Assembly: GCA_001898145.1 (NCBI GenBank)
Contig: MKSR01000036.1
Location: 1 to 64,000, forward strand
Source of the DNA: Dyadobacter sp. 50-39
Lineage (GTDB): Bacteria > Bacteroidota > Bacteroidia > Cytophagales > Spirosomataceae
Length of the DNA: 64,000 nucleotides
Direction of reading: 5' to 3'
The translations under genes were made by a program, and so were the position numbers. The notes under the pieces were generated by a model. The model did not search any database. It saw only the letters and a list, made by a program, of their open reading frames with translations, and was not told where the DNA came from. Below, piece by piece: positions 17,339 to 25,183 of this stretch (its first letter is position 1; every line of letters begins with the position of its first letter).

Positions 17339-18385
17339 ATGGATAAAGAAGCTAAGGAGATAAGGAAAATTATCGCTGTTAATCAAGAGGTTGAAGCCTC
17401 ATACCAGTTTATCGCTGCCGGACTGGGCCATCTTCATAACCAAAATTCGATGGTCTCTAACAACCATGTTTTCCTTCAGCTGATGGCAGCCGGAATAGAA
17501 AGGTTACTGAAAATTTTGCTACTGCTTAAGGACAAGCATTTAAACGGAAGCTTTCCAGATCTTGAGCACGCAAAGAACAGATTTCAACAATACAACGCGG
17601 GGCACGGGATAGCCAAAATGTTAAATGAGCTCCTAGATTATTCTGATTCGGTGCCGGTGATGCAAGTTCATCCGATGCTGACGGAGGGGATGTCATTTTT
17701 GAAGAATGATGCCAAGTTCAATGAATTTGTCGGTATCCTAACAGAATTTGCTATTAGTCAGCGCTATCATTATATAGACACAATCATCTTGGATAAGGAA
17801 AACCCCAAACCGAACCCATTTGAATTGACCAAGACATTCATTAGCAGTTTCAATAAAGATATTGATGTTTCGGAAATATCTTATGAAACCGAGGAGAGAA
17901 TCGCTATTGAAAAAACCATAATCTGCATTGAAACCGGTGTGGTTGCACTGAGCCGATTTTTTACACATGGGTTAGGGCAAGAGGCAAACCGGTACTCGGG
18001 AGATTTTTCCAAATTCATTCTTCTCAAGGAAGACGAGATGGGCAAACTACTTTACAACAAAAAGTCCAGTTCTCCCAGGGATTTTTATGAACCCATGTCT
18101 GTCGTCTCCTTAAGATTTCTACTACTAATTGCTTCCTCGAAATCTAAGGTCATACATCACTATCAGAGAGAAGAATGGCCATTTCATGTTGACAAGGTGA
18201 CAGTTTACTACAAAGGTCCACGCTCATTTTTAGTACGAATCGGCAACCAAGTATTTGCATTGACCAGCAAGACGGCGACTCGATTCAAAATACCGGTTTA
18301 CAGGATGAGTAAGAATCTTAAGCAGCGACAAGTAGCGCAATTCCTGCTTGAAGATGCAGAAAGATTAGTTTCCGCTCAGCGATGA
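17339..18385 (+). CDS. Hypothetical protein, possible HEPN-like N-terminal region
   Basis: 348 residues from ATG 17339. The N-terminal 120 residues are helical with AAGIERLLKILLLL and, about 35 residues later, AGHGIAKMLNELL, an arrangement that resembles HEPN-type helical bundles where a GH-x-I/L element follows an Glu-Arg-x-Leu-Leu-Lys helix. This is a weak inference. The C-terminal part (VTVYYKGPRSFLVRIGNQVFAL) looks beta-rich. It is divergent from the repeat-containing 685-residue gene, 250 bases away, within AT-rich cargo. Confidence 0.6.
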   Translation: MDKEAKEIRKIIAVNQEVEASYQFIAAGLGHLHNQNSMVSNNHVFLQLMAAGIERLLKILLLLKDKHLNGSFPDLEHAKNRFQQYNAGHGIAKMLNELLDYSDSVPVMQVHPMLTEGMSFLKNDAKFNEFVGILTEFAISQRYHYIDTIILDKENPKPNPFELTKTFISSFNKDIDVSEISYETEERIAIEKTIICIETGVVALSRFFTHGLGQEANRYSGDFSKFILLKEDEMGKLLYNKKSSSPRDFYEPMSVVSLRFLLLIASSKSKVIHHYQREEWPFHVDKVTVYYKGPRSFLVRIGNQVFALTSKTATRFKIPVYRMSKNLKQRQVAQFLLEDAERLVSAQR

Positions 18386-18522
18386 AGTTATTTTCCATTT
18401 TTGCGCGGAAGATATTGAAAGAAAATAAGTGAAATTGATTACCACCAAATCACTGTTACTTGGTGCTTTAATGCTAGCCGCTCTGTAGATTTATCCATAG
18501 ATACCAATAAGAGAGAAAGCCA

Positions 18523-19113
18523 ATGGATGAACAGCCAAAAGTGGAATGGAAGATCGTACCAGTGTATGAGGTATTCTATATTGAGTGTATCCGGCTGGCC
18601 TCACTCGCAGCGATTAACAGCTGGGAAAGCTTAAATGAAATCGTCAACAGTGAAACTTTACTAAAAAGCGATGGCCTTGACCTCATCGACCTGGCGGAAA
18701 ACATCATAAACCAGACGGCAATTCTTTCGAAGTATTTTTACCCGCCCAGAATTCAGGGAAGTAAAAATGTAATTCACAGGCTACGTGGAGAAAAATTGAG
18801 ATCTTCATACTTGATCGATGATAGCAATCCATTGAAGGACCGAACATTCAGGGATTTCATTGAGCACTTCGATGAAAAACTTGATGAATTTTTGAATGGT
18901 ATTGTGGCAGGAAACATCATTCCCCCAAAAAGGCTCTTCTGGAAATCCGAAGATATCAGTGAAGTTACCATTTTGTTTAAGGCTTTTGTTGTCAGCGAAT
19001 TCAAGTACATCTCGTTGAGTCGGGAAATCTACTTGCCGCCCCTAATGCAGGAGGTCTATCGCATTTATAATTTGAGCCTTGACTACCTGGACAATGGAGG
19101 AAGGCTTCGATGA
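18523..19113 (+). CDS. Hypothetical protein, possible HEPN-like
   Basis: 196 residues, ATG start, no membrane segment. The centre carries LKDRTFRDFIEHFDEKLDEFL; a basic residue followed by a Glu-His-x-Asp-Glu cluster is a pattern I have seen in several uncharacterised all-helical proteins, some with HEPN folds. The rest is helical and acidic. It lies 137 bases downstream of the preceding cargo gene in the same direction and may be co-transcribed. Function unknown. Confidence 0.55.
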   Translation: MDEQPKVEWKIVPVYEVFYIECIRLASLAAINSWESLNEIVNSETLLKSDGLDLIDLAENIINQTAILSKYFYPPRIQGSKNVIHRLRGEKLRSSYLIDDSNPLKDRTFRDFIEHFDEKLDEFLNGIVAGNIIPPKRLFWKSEDISEVTILFKAFVVSEFKYISLSREIYLPPLMQEVYRIYNLSLDYLDNGGRLR

Positions 19114-19240
19114 TCCAGAGGTCAGTGGCAATAGCGTCTATGGCAGAATGTAAACCTGCGGTTCATTTGCTCATAGCGCAAATACAAAAAAATGACGCCT
19201 TAGTTGACGAGTAGTGGAATTCTATTGTGCGGTTGGTTGA

Positions 19241-19603
19241 CTAGTGGCAATGATATTTTAATGATATCTCGGCTTTGCGGTTTTTAGGTAACACTGTGAT
19301 AAATGACGTTAGCGCTTGGTAGAGGTGAAAAAATTCGAGGACTGTAATTGGGCCGGCATCAAGGTAAAATAGCGAAGTTAGTGATGGATATCCAAAAGCG
19401 TCTTGTTGATATCCATAGGTGGCCTCCCGCGATTCAGGCAGATCGAATGCATTGCATAATAAATCCAACTTTTCTTTTGTCTCTTGACGCATTAGGGACA
19501 AACTTGCATCGTCAGCGGCTTTGTGTTTGAATTTACAAGCAAATGTCACCCAGAATGGGCTTGTATGTTCTGTATGGTAATTTATACTAACTTTTTTCGC
19601 CAC
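19241..19603 (-). CDS. Hypothetical protein
   Basis: 120 residues with a GTG start at 19603. Mixed composition with several aromatic and His residues (INYHTEHTSPFWVTFACKFKH), ending LKYHCH. No recognisable domain, signal peptide or membrane helix. Single-gene unit between two cargo genes facing differently. A plus-strand frame of 60 codons overlaps it and looks like a shadow. Confidence 0.5.
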   Translation of the reverse strand: MAKKVSINYHTEHTSPFWVTFACKFKHKAADDASLSLMRQETKEKLDLLCNAFDLPESREATYGYQQDAFGYPSLTSLFYLDAGPITVLEFFHLYQALTSFITVLPKNRKAEISLKYHCH

Positions 19604-19702
19604 GGACTTATTCTTATTGTGTTAAGCGGGTATGACAACTATTTAATGTAATCGAGCTAGCCCCTGGATCGGAGGAGCATAATGGAAGCGAATAAAGATC
19701 CT

Positions 19703-20305
19703 TCATTTTCTGGCTTTGTCAAAGTCATTGATAAATATTGAAAGAAGATCCCCACTTTTTAGCTCTCTATTTGATAGGCCTATGTCTTCACGAAACTGAA
19801 AAAGGACATCTTCGAATTTCAATAACCCTTCTTTCGTTCCCTCCTGATCCATTTGCGTGGCCGCACTCTGCTTTCTCAGATGCTTGATCCAATCAATATA
19901 TATGGCAAGGCTGTCATCCGACATCCAAATGATAGCTCTTTGATTAAACTTGCTCAAGAACTCTGTAAGCTCGTTTTCACTCAATTGCTCTTTTGTAAGT
20001 AACTGGGTAACGAAGGCGATGAATTCCTCATAGACTGGGATTTTCTTGTCACGAATTTGCTGCTCGATCACCTTCCGACGTTCGGAACTGCGATTTATAA
20101 AGTATCCGGAAACAGTTACAATTGCGGCGATGCTTGCGACAACAATATTTGGGTTAATTGTGCCTAACTGGCTATGCACCGTAGACACGATCCCCCACCA
20201 TAATAAAAGAAGAAGGCCTATTCGTAAGGCCCAGTCAACCAAATCACTTGCAATGCTCCACACCGCTGGGCGCACATATTTTAATAATTTAGATTTCAGG
20301 TTCAT
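19703..20305 (-). CDS. Membrane protein with two N-terminal helices
   Basis: 200 residues. Two hydrophobic helices near residues 24-45 (WALRIGLLLLLWWGIVSTV) and 52-70 (NIVVASIAAIVTVSGYFI), then a cytoplasmic part beginning NRSSERRKVIEQQIRDKKIPVYEEF in outline. This layout (two helices, then a basic S/R/K segment and IRDKKIPVYEEFI) recurs in uncharacterised bacterial proteins, sometimes in defence-rich regions. Function unknown. Located in the AT-rich cargo block. Confidence 0.6.
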   Translation of the reverse strand: MNLKSKLLKYVRPAVWSIASDLVDWALRIGLLLLLWWGIVSTVHSQLGTINPNIVVASIAAIVTVSGYFINRSSERRKVIEQQIRDKKIPVYEEFIAFVTQLLTKEQLSENELTEFLSKFNQRAIIWMSDDSLAIYIDWIKHLRKQSAATQMDQEGTKEGLLKFEDVLFQFREDIGLSNRELKSGDLLSIFINDFDKARK

Positions 20306-20445
20306 TTAGTTGGAAGGTTATCCTTCAAAGTAAGTAATGTTGGGCCTTATTAGCTAGGCGCTGGAATAATTTTATCGCAAGTAGCAGTGAAACTTTCAAT
20401 CTGTTATCTTTAGATTAGTAGCAGCATCAGTAAACCTAGCGGGAT

Positions 20446-20754
20446 ATGAATTCCTCAGAGCAGAAAGAATATCAACACAACATTCCGACAACCACAGAAA
20501 TAGCGGATACGCTCGATCTTGTACGAAACAAGCTTGCGTTGCCAGAAATTTGGACGGAGCCTAATGAAGATATTAGAGAAGGGTATACCGAGGTCTTGCG
20601 AATACTATCAGAAAGGGTGGAAGTATTCGAGGAAATTGATCAATCACTTGCGAGTGAAGAGGCTAAAAAGCTGGCCGTGTGGGCGGTAAAATACCTCCGG
20701 GGGGAGGGGATAACACTCGAGCGGCTCCTGTCGGTTGCTGTAAAAAGGCCGTAA
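20446..20754 (+). CDS. Small acidic hypothetical protein
   Basis: 102 residues, ATG start, acidic and helical (EPNEDIREGYTEVLRILSERVEVFEEID). No recognised family. It stands alone in its direction between the two-helix membrane protein and the possible toxin pair, about 140 bases from each. Could be a regulator or antitoxin-like protein, but nothing in the sequence proves it. Confidence 0.5.
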   Translation: MNSSEQKEYQHNIPTTTEIADTLDLVRNKLALPEIWTEPNEDIREGYTEVLRILSERVEVFEEIDQSLASEEAKKLAVWAVKYLRGEGITLERLLSVAVKRP

Positions 20755-20887
20755 TTTCGGCGAGTGATCGCAGACCCCACGGCTAGTCAAACCTAAATTG
20801 ATGTTCTCCACAGGGCATTTGCCGTGATGGTTGTACGATGGTCGACTTTCTGACAACGTTTAAGCCAGCGTACAATAATGGAAATAT

Positions 20888-21475
20888 TTAGTTTTCGGGG
20901 TCAAAGAGTTCAGTTATGCAGGCCAAGTCACGTACACAAATCTGAATGTGGTCATGCTCAAAAAATCTGCTGCCTGGGTATAATTCGTTACCTTCCTGAA
21001 AAGGTGCCCTAACGGTGCCGTATTTCACGTCTGGTTGGGCCTGCGGTAGTAATGTATTGAAAAGGTGATGCATGACAGCACGGTCCAAAAATCGCAAGAC
21101 CAAGTCGTCCGTATTGCCAGCGTGATTTTTTGGATTGATGTTTGTGGGCAATTGGAGACCTTCGACAGCGTAGAGACTGACCATATCTTCGTACGCAATC
21201 GGTAAAAACTGGCGGGAAACGGAATTTGCCAGATCGAAGCATGTCGCCAATTTAATTTTGGCTCCAATTACTGCTCCCTCTTCTTTGTGATAATTAGCCG
21301 CCCAATTCAGGGCACGCTGGAAGTCATTTTCCCAGAAATATATCCCATCACCTAGCCAGTCCCAGGGGTTTTTGCTTCCCTCGAAGTGTATCTGATGGGA
21401 TAACAACGAATCCTTTACTTCCTTTTTACATCCATGAAATCCAAAAACCTGGATGTCTGTATAGGGTTCGTTCAC
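20888..21475 (-). CDS. Possible ADP-ribosyltransferase-like protein
   Basis: 195 residues, GTG start at 21475. The N-terminus reads VFGFHGCKKEVKDSLL, followed by NPWDWLGDGIYFWENDFQRALNWA. The order G-F-H-G, G-x-G-I-Y-F-W-E, then A-x-x-W-A resembles the His and Tyr elements of the DUF3990/PARP-like ADP-ribosyltransferase group found in toxins. A third catalytic element is not obvious. It lies 35 bases downstream of a small gene in the same direction, an arrangement seen in toxin-antitoxin pairs. Assignment is inference. Confidence 0.55.
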   Translation of the reverse strand: MNEPYTDIQVFGFHGCKKEVKDSLLSHQIHFEGSKNPWDWLGDGIYFWENDFQRALNWAANYHKEEGAVIGAKIKLATCFDLANSVSRQFLPIAYEDMVSLYAVEGLQLPTNINPKNHAGNTDDLVLRFLDRAVMHHLFNTLLPQAQPDVKYGTVRAPFQEGNELYPGSRFFEHDHIQICVRDLACITELFDPEN

Positions 21476-21510
21476 CTGTCAATTCCAAATTTATGCGATT
21501 CGACTCTGAA

Positions 21511-21909
21511 TTATTTTTTTTTGTGGGAAGCTTTTTGGCTTGGAAGAGGATTGAATAATCGTTGACCACTTCGCCTGAATCGTTTTGATAAAGCCTTTGG
21601 ATAACGACGTAAAAACGTCGGAACCTCAATATGTTCGGAGGAGATCTCAGCCACGATGTAGTCTTCGCTCAGTGGTTTTGTAATTGGCTTTACACCAGTG
21701 ACAGTGAAAAGCTGCTTACCAGCGGTCGCCACTTTAACCTGCTGATATGCCGAGCTGTCAAATACAGGGTTGGCTTTGCCATTTGCCAATACTAACCCAC
21801 TATCTGCAAGCCTCTGCCGAGCAAGTCCCTTGGGATCATCTGACTCGTCGAGCTCCTTTTGTCTTGTTACGACAAGAGCTTTTAATTTTTCTAATGATTC
21901 TCGGATCAT
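21511..21909 (-). CDS. Hypothetical partner of the ADP-ribosyltransferase-like protein
   Basis: 132 residues from ATG 21909. The N-terminus is helical and charged (IRESLEKLKALVVTRQKELD), followed by GLARQRLADSGLVLANGK, a beta-rich middle part, and a strongly basic tail (LSKRFRRSGQRLF, then SQKASHKKK). Its position directly upstream of the possible ART-like gene suggests an antitoxin or substrate-recruiting partner. No known antitoxin DNA-binding domain is evident. Confidence 0.5.
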   Translation of the reverse strand: MIRESLEKLKALVVTRQKELDESDDPKGLARQRLADSGLVLANGKANPVFDSSAYQQVKVATAGKQLFTVTGVKPITKPLSEDYIVAEISSEHIEVPTFLRRYPKALSKRFRRSGQRLFNPLPSQKASHKKK

Positions 21910-22160
21910 GTCCAAATCAATCTTTAATTCCTAAAAGATAAACGGTAAAAGCTGAGAAACAGTGCAAAATAGCGATTAATCGTAAAGATAGTATATAACT
22001 TCTTGATGTTGAAACGAGGTAGCAGATAATAAATCGATGATTGACGAGGGCAATTTATATCGGCTCCCGAAATGATAGAGGAATTATAGCCGCAGGTTAG
22101 ACAAACTTCGACTTGCGCAGTTCTTCCAGCGGAACCAGCACCATTAGAATAGAACAGGAA

Positions 22161-22298
22161 ATGAGGATTTTAGAATATGAATGGCAATGCCTATTGGAGC
22201 AACTGGCGCCGAGGGGAGAGCTCGTCGCCTGGCATTATCGAAAAACTGATCTCAGTGGTGCGGCCTTCTACGGGTTACATGAAATTCGCGGGAACTGA
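22161..22298 (+). CDS. Possible 45-residue small protein
   Basis: A short frame from ATG 22161 encoding MRILEYEWQCLLEQLAPR and ending LHEIRGN. It is preceded by AGGAA seven bases before the start. No homology recognised. It is the only candidate gene in the 21910-22374 spacer, which is otherwise AT-rich and featureless to me. May be spurious. Confidence 0.25.
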   Translation: MRILEYEWQCLLEQLAPRGELVAWHYRKTDLSGAAFYGLHEIRGN

Positions 22299-22374
22299 GT
22301 TAGGATTGCTAATATCTACACAGACTGAATGACAAGTAGTCGTTTTCGCATCATGTGCGAGTCATCGTGCCCAC

Positions 22375-22839
22375 CTATTGGTGAGCCGATGACAAGCAGC
22401 CGCATTCTGGTTGGGATTTCGCGTCCACCCTTATTTCGGCCTTGATTTTTTCAAAGTTGCAGTCGCACAGATCGTCGATAGCATCTACCGGGCAAGAATA
22501 GGTGTACAAGCAAATGTGCTCCATCAGCTCAGTGCAGCATTCACCCAAATTGCCGAGATATCCTATCACGTCGTCTTCCGTCAAACAGTCGCTGCTGTTC
22601 ACTCGGACAAAGGTCCTCTCCGTGCGATACCTGAACCAGTGCATTGGTAGACTGAAACTACTGACGTTGATCAGAACCTCACCCGGTGCGTAATCCGAGC
22701 TCGTGAAGTTGCAGGCGCGAACGCAGTGTGTAAAGGATTTTACCGTGCTCAATATTACCCAAACGTGTTCGGCGGTATCACCAGGTCTTATAGCCCGTAC
22801 AACGTCGCCTTTCCTCAAATTTCTAAACTGTTTAATCAT
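22375..22839 (-). CDS. Cys-rich hypothetical protein with SH3-like start
   Basis: 154 residues, ATG at 22839. The first 35 residues (LRKGDVVRAIRPGDTAEHVWVIL) have the small-barrel look of PemK-type or KOW-like proteins, inferred only. The C-terminal half has nine or so Cys residues (GECCTELMEHICLYTYSC, then DLCDCNF and ECGC), which could bind metal. It is the last cargo gene before the recombinase module. Function unknown. Confidence 0.5.
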   Translation of the reverse strand: MIKQFRNLRKGDVVRAIRPGDTAEHVWVILSTVKSFTHCVRACNFTSSDYAPGEVLINVSSFSLPMHWFRYRTERTFVRVNSSDCLTEDDVIGYLGNLGECCTELMEHICLYTYSCPVDAIDDLCDCNFEKIKAEIRVDAKSQPECGCLSSAHQ

Positions 22840-23250
22840 AGGATTTTATATTTAATGAAGATGCAATAGTACTATATCCTTTAATTGAAAGATAGTTTTA
22901 TAATAAAGATTGATTAGAGGATGGCTCCTGTAATATTTCTTATTTTCTTTTTAATTGTTTAATAATGAGTGATTTATAAATATTTCGATAAGGGAGTCAT
23001 AATAAAGATTTGTTAAAGCTATATAGGCCATCACTTTGAAAATGTGTTATCGCCGCATCGGCGGGTGTTGCCTTTGAAACAATCCCCGACCACTCGGTGA
23101 TGAGGAATCGACGCCAAATTCACCCTGACACCAACGAGATAAGTGGTGACAGGCCGCTCAATAAAAACTTTTCGTTCCATTGGAATTCAAAGAATTCTTC
23201 TCTGAATTTCTCCAGTTAGATTCCTGCTTCATCAATTAAAGAGCAGCGCC
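22840..23250. other. Gene-free AT-rich spacer before the recombinase module
   Basis: About 411 bases; the first half is markedly AT-rich with no reading frame of interest, and the phrase AATAAAGATT occurs twice (about 22903 and 23001). It probably holds the promoters of the flanking divergent genes. No clear terminator or promoter consensus could be assigned. Confidence 0.3.
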
Positions 23251-23448
23251 ATGGAGGGAAGAAAGAGGGGAGTGACTTCTGAAAAAGACGTTATTGAGTC
23301 TTTTGCAGAAGAGGGGTTTTCGCTTACGGTTGGCCAAGCTAAACAAGTATTAGAATTTTTGCGCGGGCTGGCAAAAGTCGTCGTAAATGATTATCTTAAA
23401 GAATCTGCTTGCAAGGCAAGTGGCAGTAAAGTCTTCAACAACACCTAA
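23251..23448 (+). CDS. Small protein upstream of serine recombinase
   Basis: 65 residues, ATG start, helical and charged (TSEKDVIESFAEEGFSLTVGQ, AKQVLEFLRGLAKVV in order). Its stop lies five bases before the recombinase ATG, so the two are surely co-translated. Similar short genes are often found directly before serine recombinases on Bacteroidota elements; a helper or directionality role is conceivable but unproven. Confidence 0.6.
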   Translation: MEGRKRGVTSEKDVIESFAEEGFSLTVGQAKQVLEFLRGLAKVVVNDYLKESACKASGSKVFNNT

Positions 23449-23453
23449 TAAAA

Positions 23454-25073
23454 ATGAAAGTAGCAGATCTGTACGTTAGAGTAAGTACCGATGAGCAAGC
23501 CGATAAAGGCTATTCGCAGCGAGCGCAGGAGGAAGTTTTGCGGAAGTTCTGTGATATAAACAACATTGATGTTCGAGAGGTCGTCTATGAGGACCATTCG
23601 GCGAAAACCTTCGAGCGCCCCCAGTGGTCGCGCCTGCTATCAACCCTCAAAAAGACCAAGGGAAAGATCAATCTGGTACTTTTCACTAAATGGGACCGGT
23701 TTAGCAGAAATGCGGGAGATGCCTATCAAATGATAAACATACTTCGTAAGCTTGGTGTAGAACCGCAGGCAATCGAGCAACCACTTGACTTGTCTGTCCC
23801 TGAAAACAAGATGATGTTGGCGTTTTACCTGGCTGCACCGGAAGTGGAGAATGACCGTCGGGCGTTGAATACATTTCATGGTATGCGGAGGGCACGGAAG
23901 GAAGGGCGGTATATGGGAGTCGCACCAGTGGGGTACGTAAATCGAATAACCGAGGACGGGACAAAGTATATCGCGTTTCATGAGCCCTACGCGACTATCA
24001 TGAAATGGGCCTTTACCGAAATAGCTCGCGGTATTTACGCGGTCGAGGAGGTGTGGAGGCAGGCAAGAAGAAAAGGCCTCAAATGTGGTAAAACCTCGTT
24101 CTGGCGCGCGCTTGAGAACCCTGTCTATTATGGCAAGATTGAAGTGAAAAGTTATCGCGATGAGGAATACCGACTTGTGGACGGCGTACATGATGAGCTT
24201 ATTTCAGAAAAGATTTTTTATGATGTGCAGGATGCGATTGATGGAAAGCGCAAGCGGCAGCGGCCAAACGTGAAAGCAATATCTGATGAAATATTTCCTT
24301 TGCGTGGATTTCTTGGATGTCCCAGGTGCCATAGAATGTTGACCGCTAGCGCTTCGAAGGGGCGGAACGGGCGGTATCATTATTATCATTGTCGTGCGAC
24401 TTGCGGATGCCGGTTTCCCGCGCAGCAGGTCAATGACAAATTCGTCAACGAGCTTAGAAAATTTAAACCAAGAAAAGCGACACTTCGGATATTTAAAAAA
24501 CTATTGCTTGAAGAGTATTCCGATCAAAACAGAGCCAGCAAGAGCGAACAAAAGTCTTTGCACGAGCAAATTCAAAAGCTGAACGGAAAATTAGGTAAAG
24601 CCAGGGAGCTTTTGCTGACATCGGAATTGGATTCGAAAGATTATAAGGTAATCAAGTCTGAAATTGAGGAACAGTTAATCCGTCTAGAGGCGCGGCTTTT
24701 GGAAACATCTCGCCAAGTTCAGCCAGCAGTTCGAAACATCGAACAAATGACTGAAAGGGCGCTCGAAGCGCTATTAAATCTGGATAGTTTGTTTTTGGGA
24801 GCAGATTCCGAAGCCAAACGACAAATTATCGGTTCGATTTTTCCAGAAGGCTTAATTATCTCAGAAGAAGGATGTCGAACCGCAAAAGTCAACGAAGTTG
24901 CGGCTCTTATCTATCAGATTAACAGTGACTTATACAAAGGAAAAACCGGAACTTACGACGAAAATTCGTCAAAGTTCCGGTTAGTACCCAGAGCCGGAGT
25001 CGAACCGGCACGAGTGTTACCTCATTGGTGTTTGAGACCAACGCGTCTACCAATTCCGCCATCTGGGCATTGA
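23454..25073 (+). CDS. Large serine recombinase (site-specific integrase) at tRNA-Leu
   Basis: 539-codon frame. Resolvase-type catalytic domain at residues 1-150 with the nucleophile Ser 11 in LYVRVSTDEQ, followed by the recombinase domain (GVAPVGYVNR), a zinc ribbon (CPRCHRMLTAS, then HYYHCRATCGC) and a coiled-coil region (about 355-430). Residues from about 497 are encoded by the tRNA terminator and, from about 511, by the antisense of the tRNA-Leu gene, so the natural C-terminus in the excised form probably differs. Catalyses integration and excision of the element; its gene next to the tRNA 3' end marks the right junction. Confidence 0.92.
   Translation: MKVADLYVRVSTDEQADKGYSQRAQEEVLRKFCDINNIDVREVVYEDHSAKTFERPQWSRLLSTLKKTKGKINLVLFTKWDRFSRNAGDAYQMINILRKLGVEPQAIEQPLDLSVPENKMMLAFYLAAPEVENDRRALNTFHGMRRARKEGRYMGVAPVGYVNRITEDGTKYIAFHEPYATIMKWAFTEIARGIYAVEEVWRQARRKGLKCGKTSFWRALENPVYYGKIEVKSYRDEEYRLVDGVHDELISEKIFYDVQDAIDGKRKRQRPNVKAISDEIFPLRGFLGCPRCHRMLTASASKGRNGRYHYYHCRATCGCRFPAQQVNDKFVNELRKFKPRKATLRIFKKLLLEEYSDQNRASKSEQKSLHEQIQKLNGKLGKARELLLTSELDSKDYKVIKSEIEEQLIRLEARLLETSRQVQPAVRNIEQMTERALEALLNLDSLFLGADSEAKRQIIGSIFPEGLIISEEGCRTAKVNEVAALIYQINSDLYKGKTGTYDENSSKFRLVPRAGVEPARVLPHWCLRPTRLPIPPSGH
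24936..24982 (-). terminator. Terminator of tRNA-Leu
   Basis: On the minus strand, two bases after the tRNA 3' end, an 11-bp stem (AACCGGAACTT / AAGTTCCGGTT, 24944-24954 and 24972-24982) encloses a second stem (GACGAA / TTCGTC) and is followed by a T-run. It overlaps the coding frame of the recombinase C-terminus. Confidence 0.8.
24985..25068 (-). tRNA. tRNA-Leu (CAA)
   Basis: 84-base tRNA without encoded CCA. Acceptor GCCCAGA pairs with TCTGGGT (one G-U pair), D-arm GGAATTGGTAGACGC, anticodon stem TTGGT/ACCAA with loop CTCAAAC giving anticodon CAA, a long class II variable arm (TGAGGTAACACTCGT), and T-arm GCCGG TTCGACT CCGGC. Discriminator A. It is the integration target of the serine recombinase element on its 3' side. 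Confidence 0.96.
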
Positions 25074-25091
25074 TCTTCTGGGTTGGGAGTG

Positions 25092-25122
25092 CAAAAGTAG
25101 ACAGAAAAAGAGATTAAGCAAG
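25092..25122 (-). promoter_or_regulatory. Promoter of tRNA-Leu
   Basis: Bacteroidota-type promoter on the minus strand: -7 box TACTTTTG (25092-25099, matching TAnnTTTG) and a -33 box CTTG (25119-25122, consensus TTTG) separated by exactly 19 bases. It lies about 24 bases upstream of the mature tRNA 5' end. Confidence 0.7.
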
Positions 25123-25183
25123 ACGCTGGGGCAAATTTTCACAAGATTTTTATCAGAAAATTCCGGCGTTGCCGCTAACCCGC

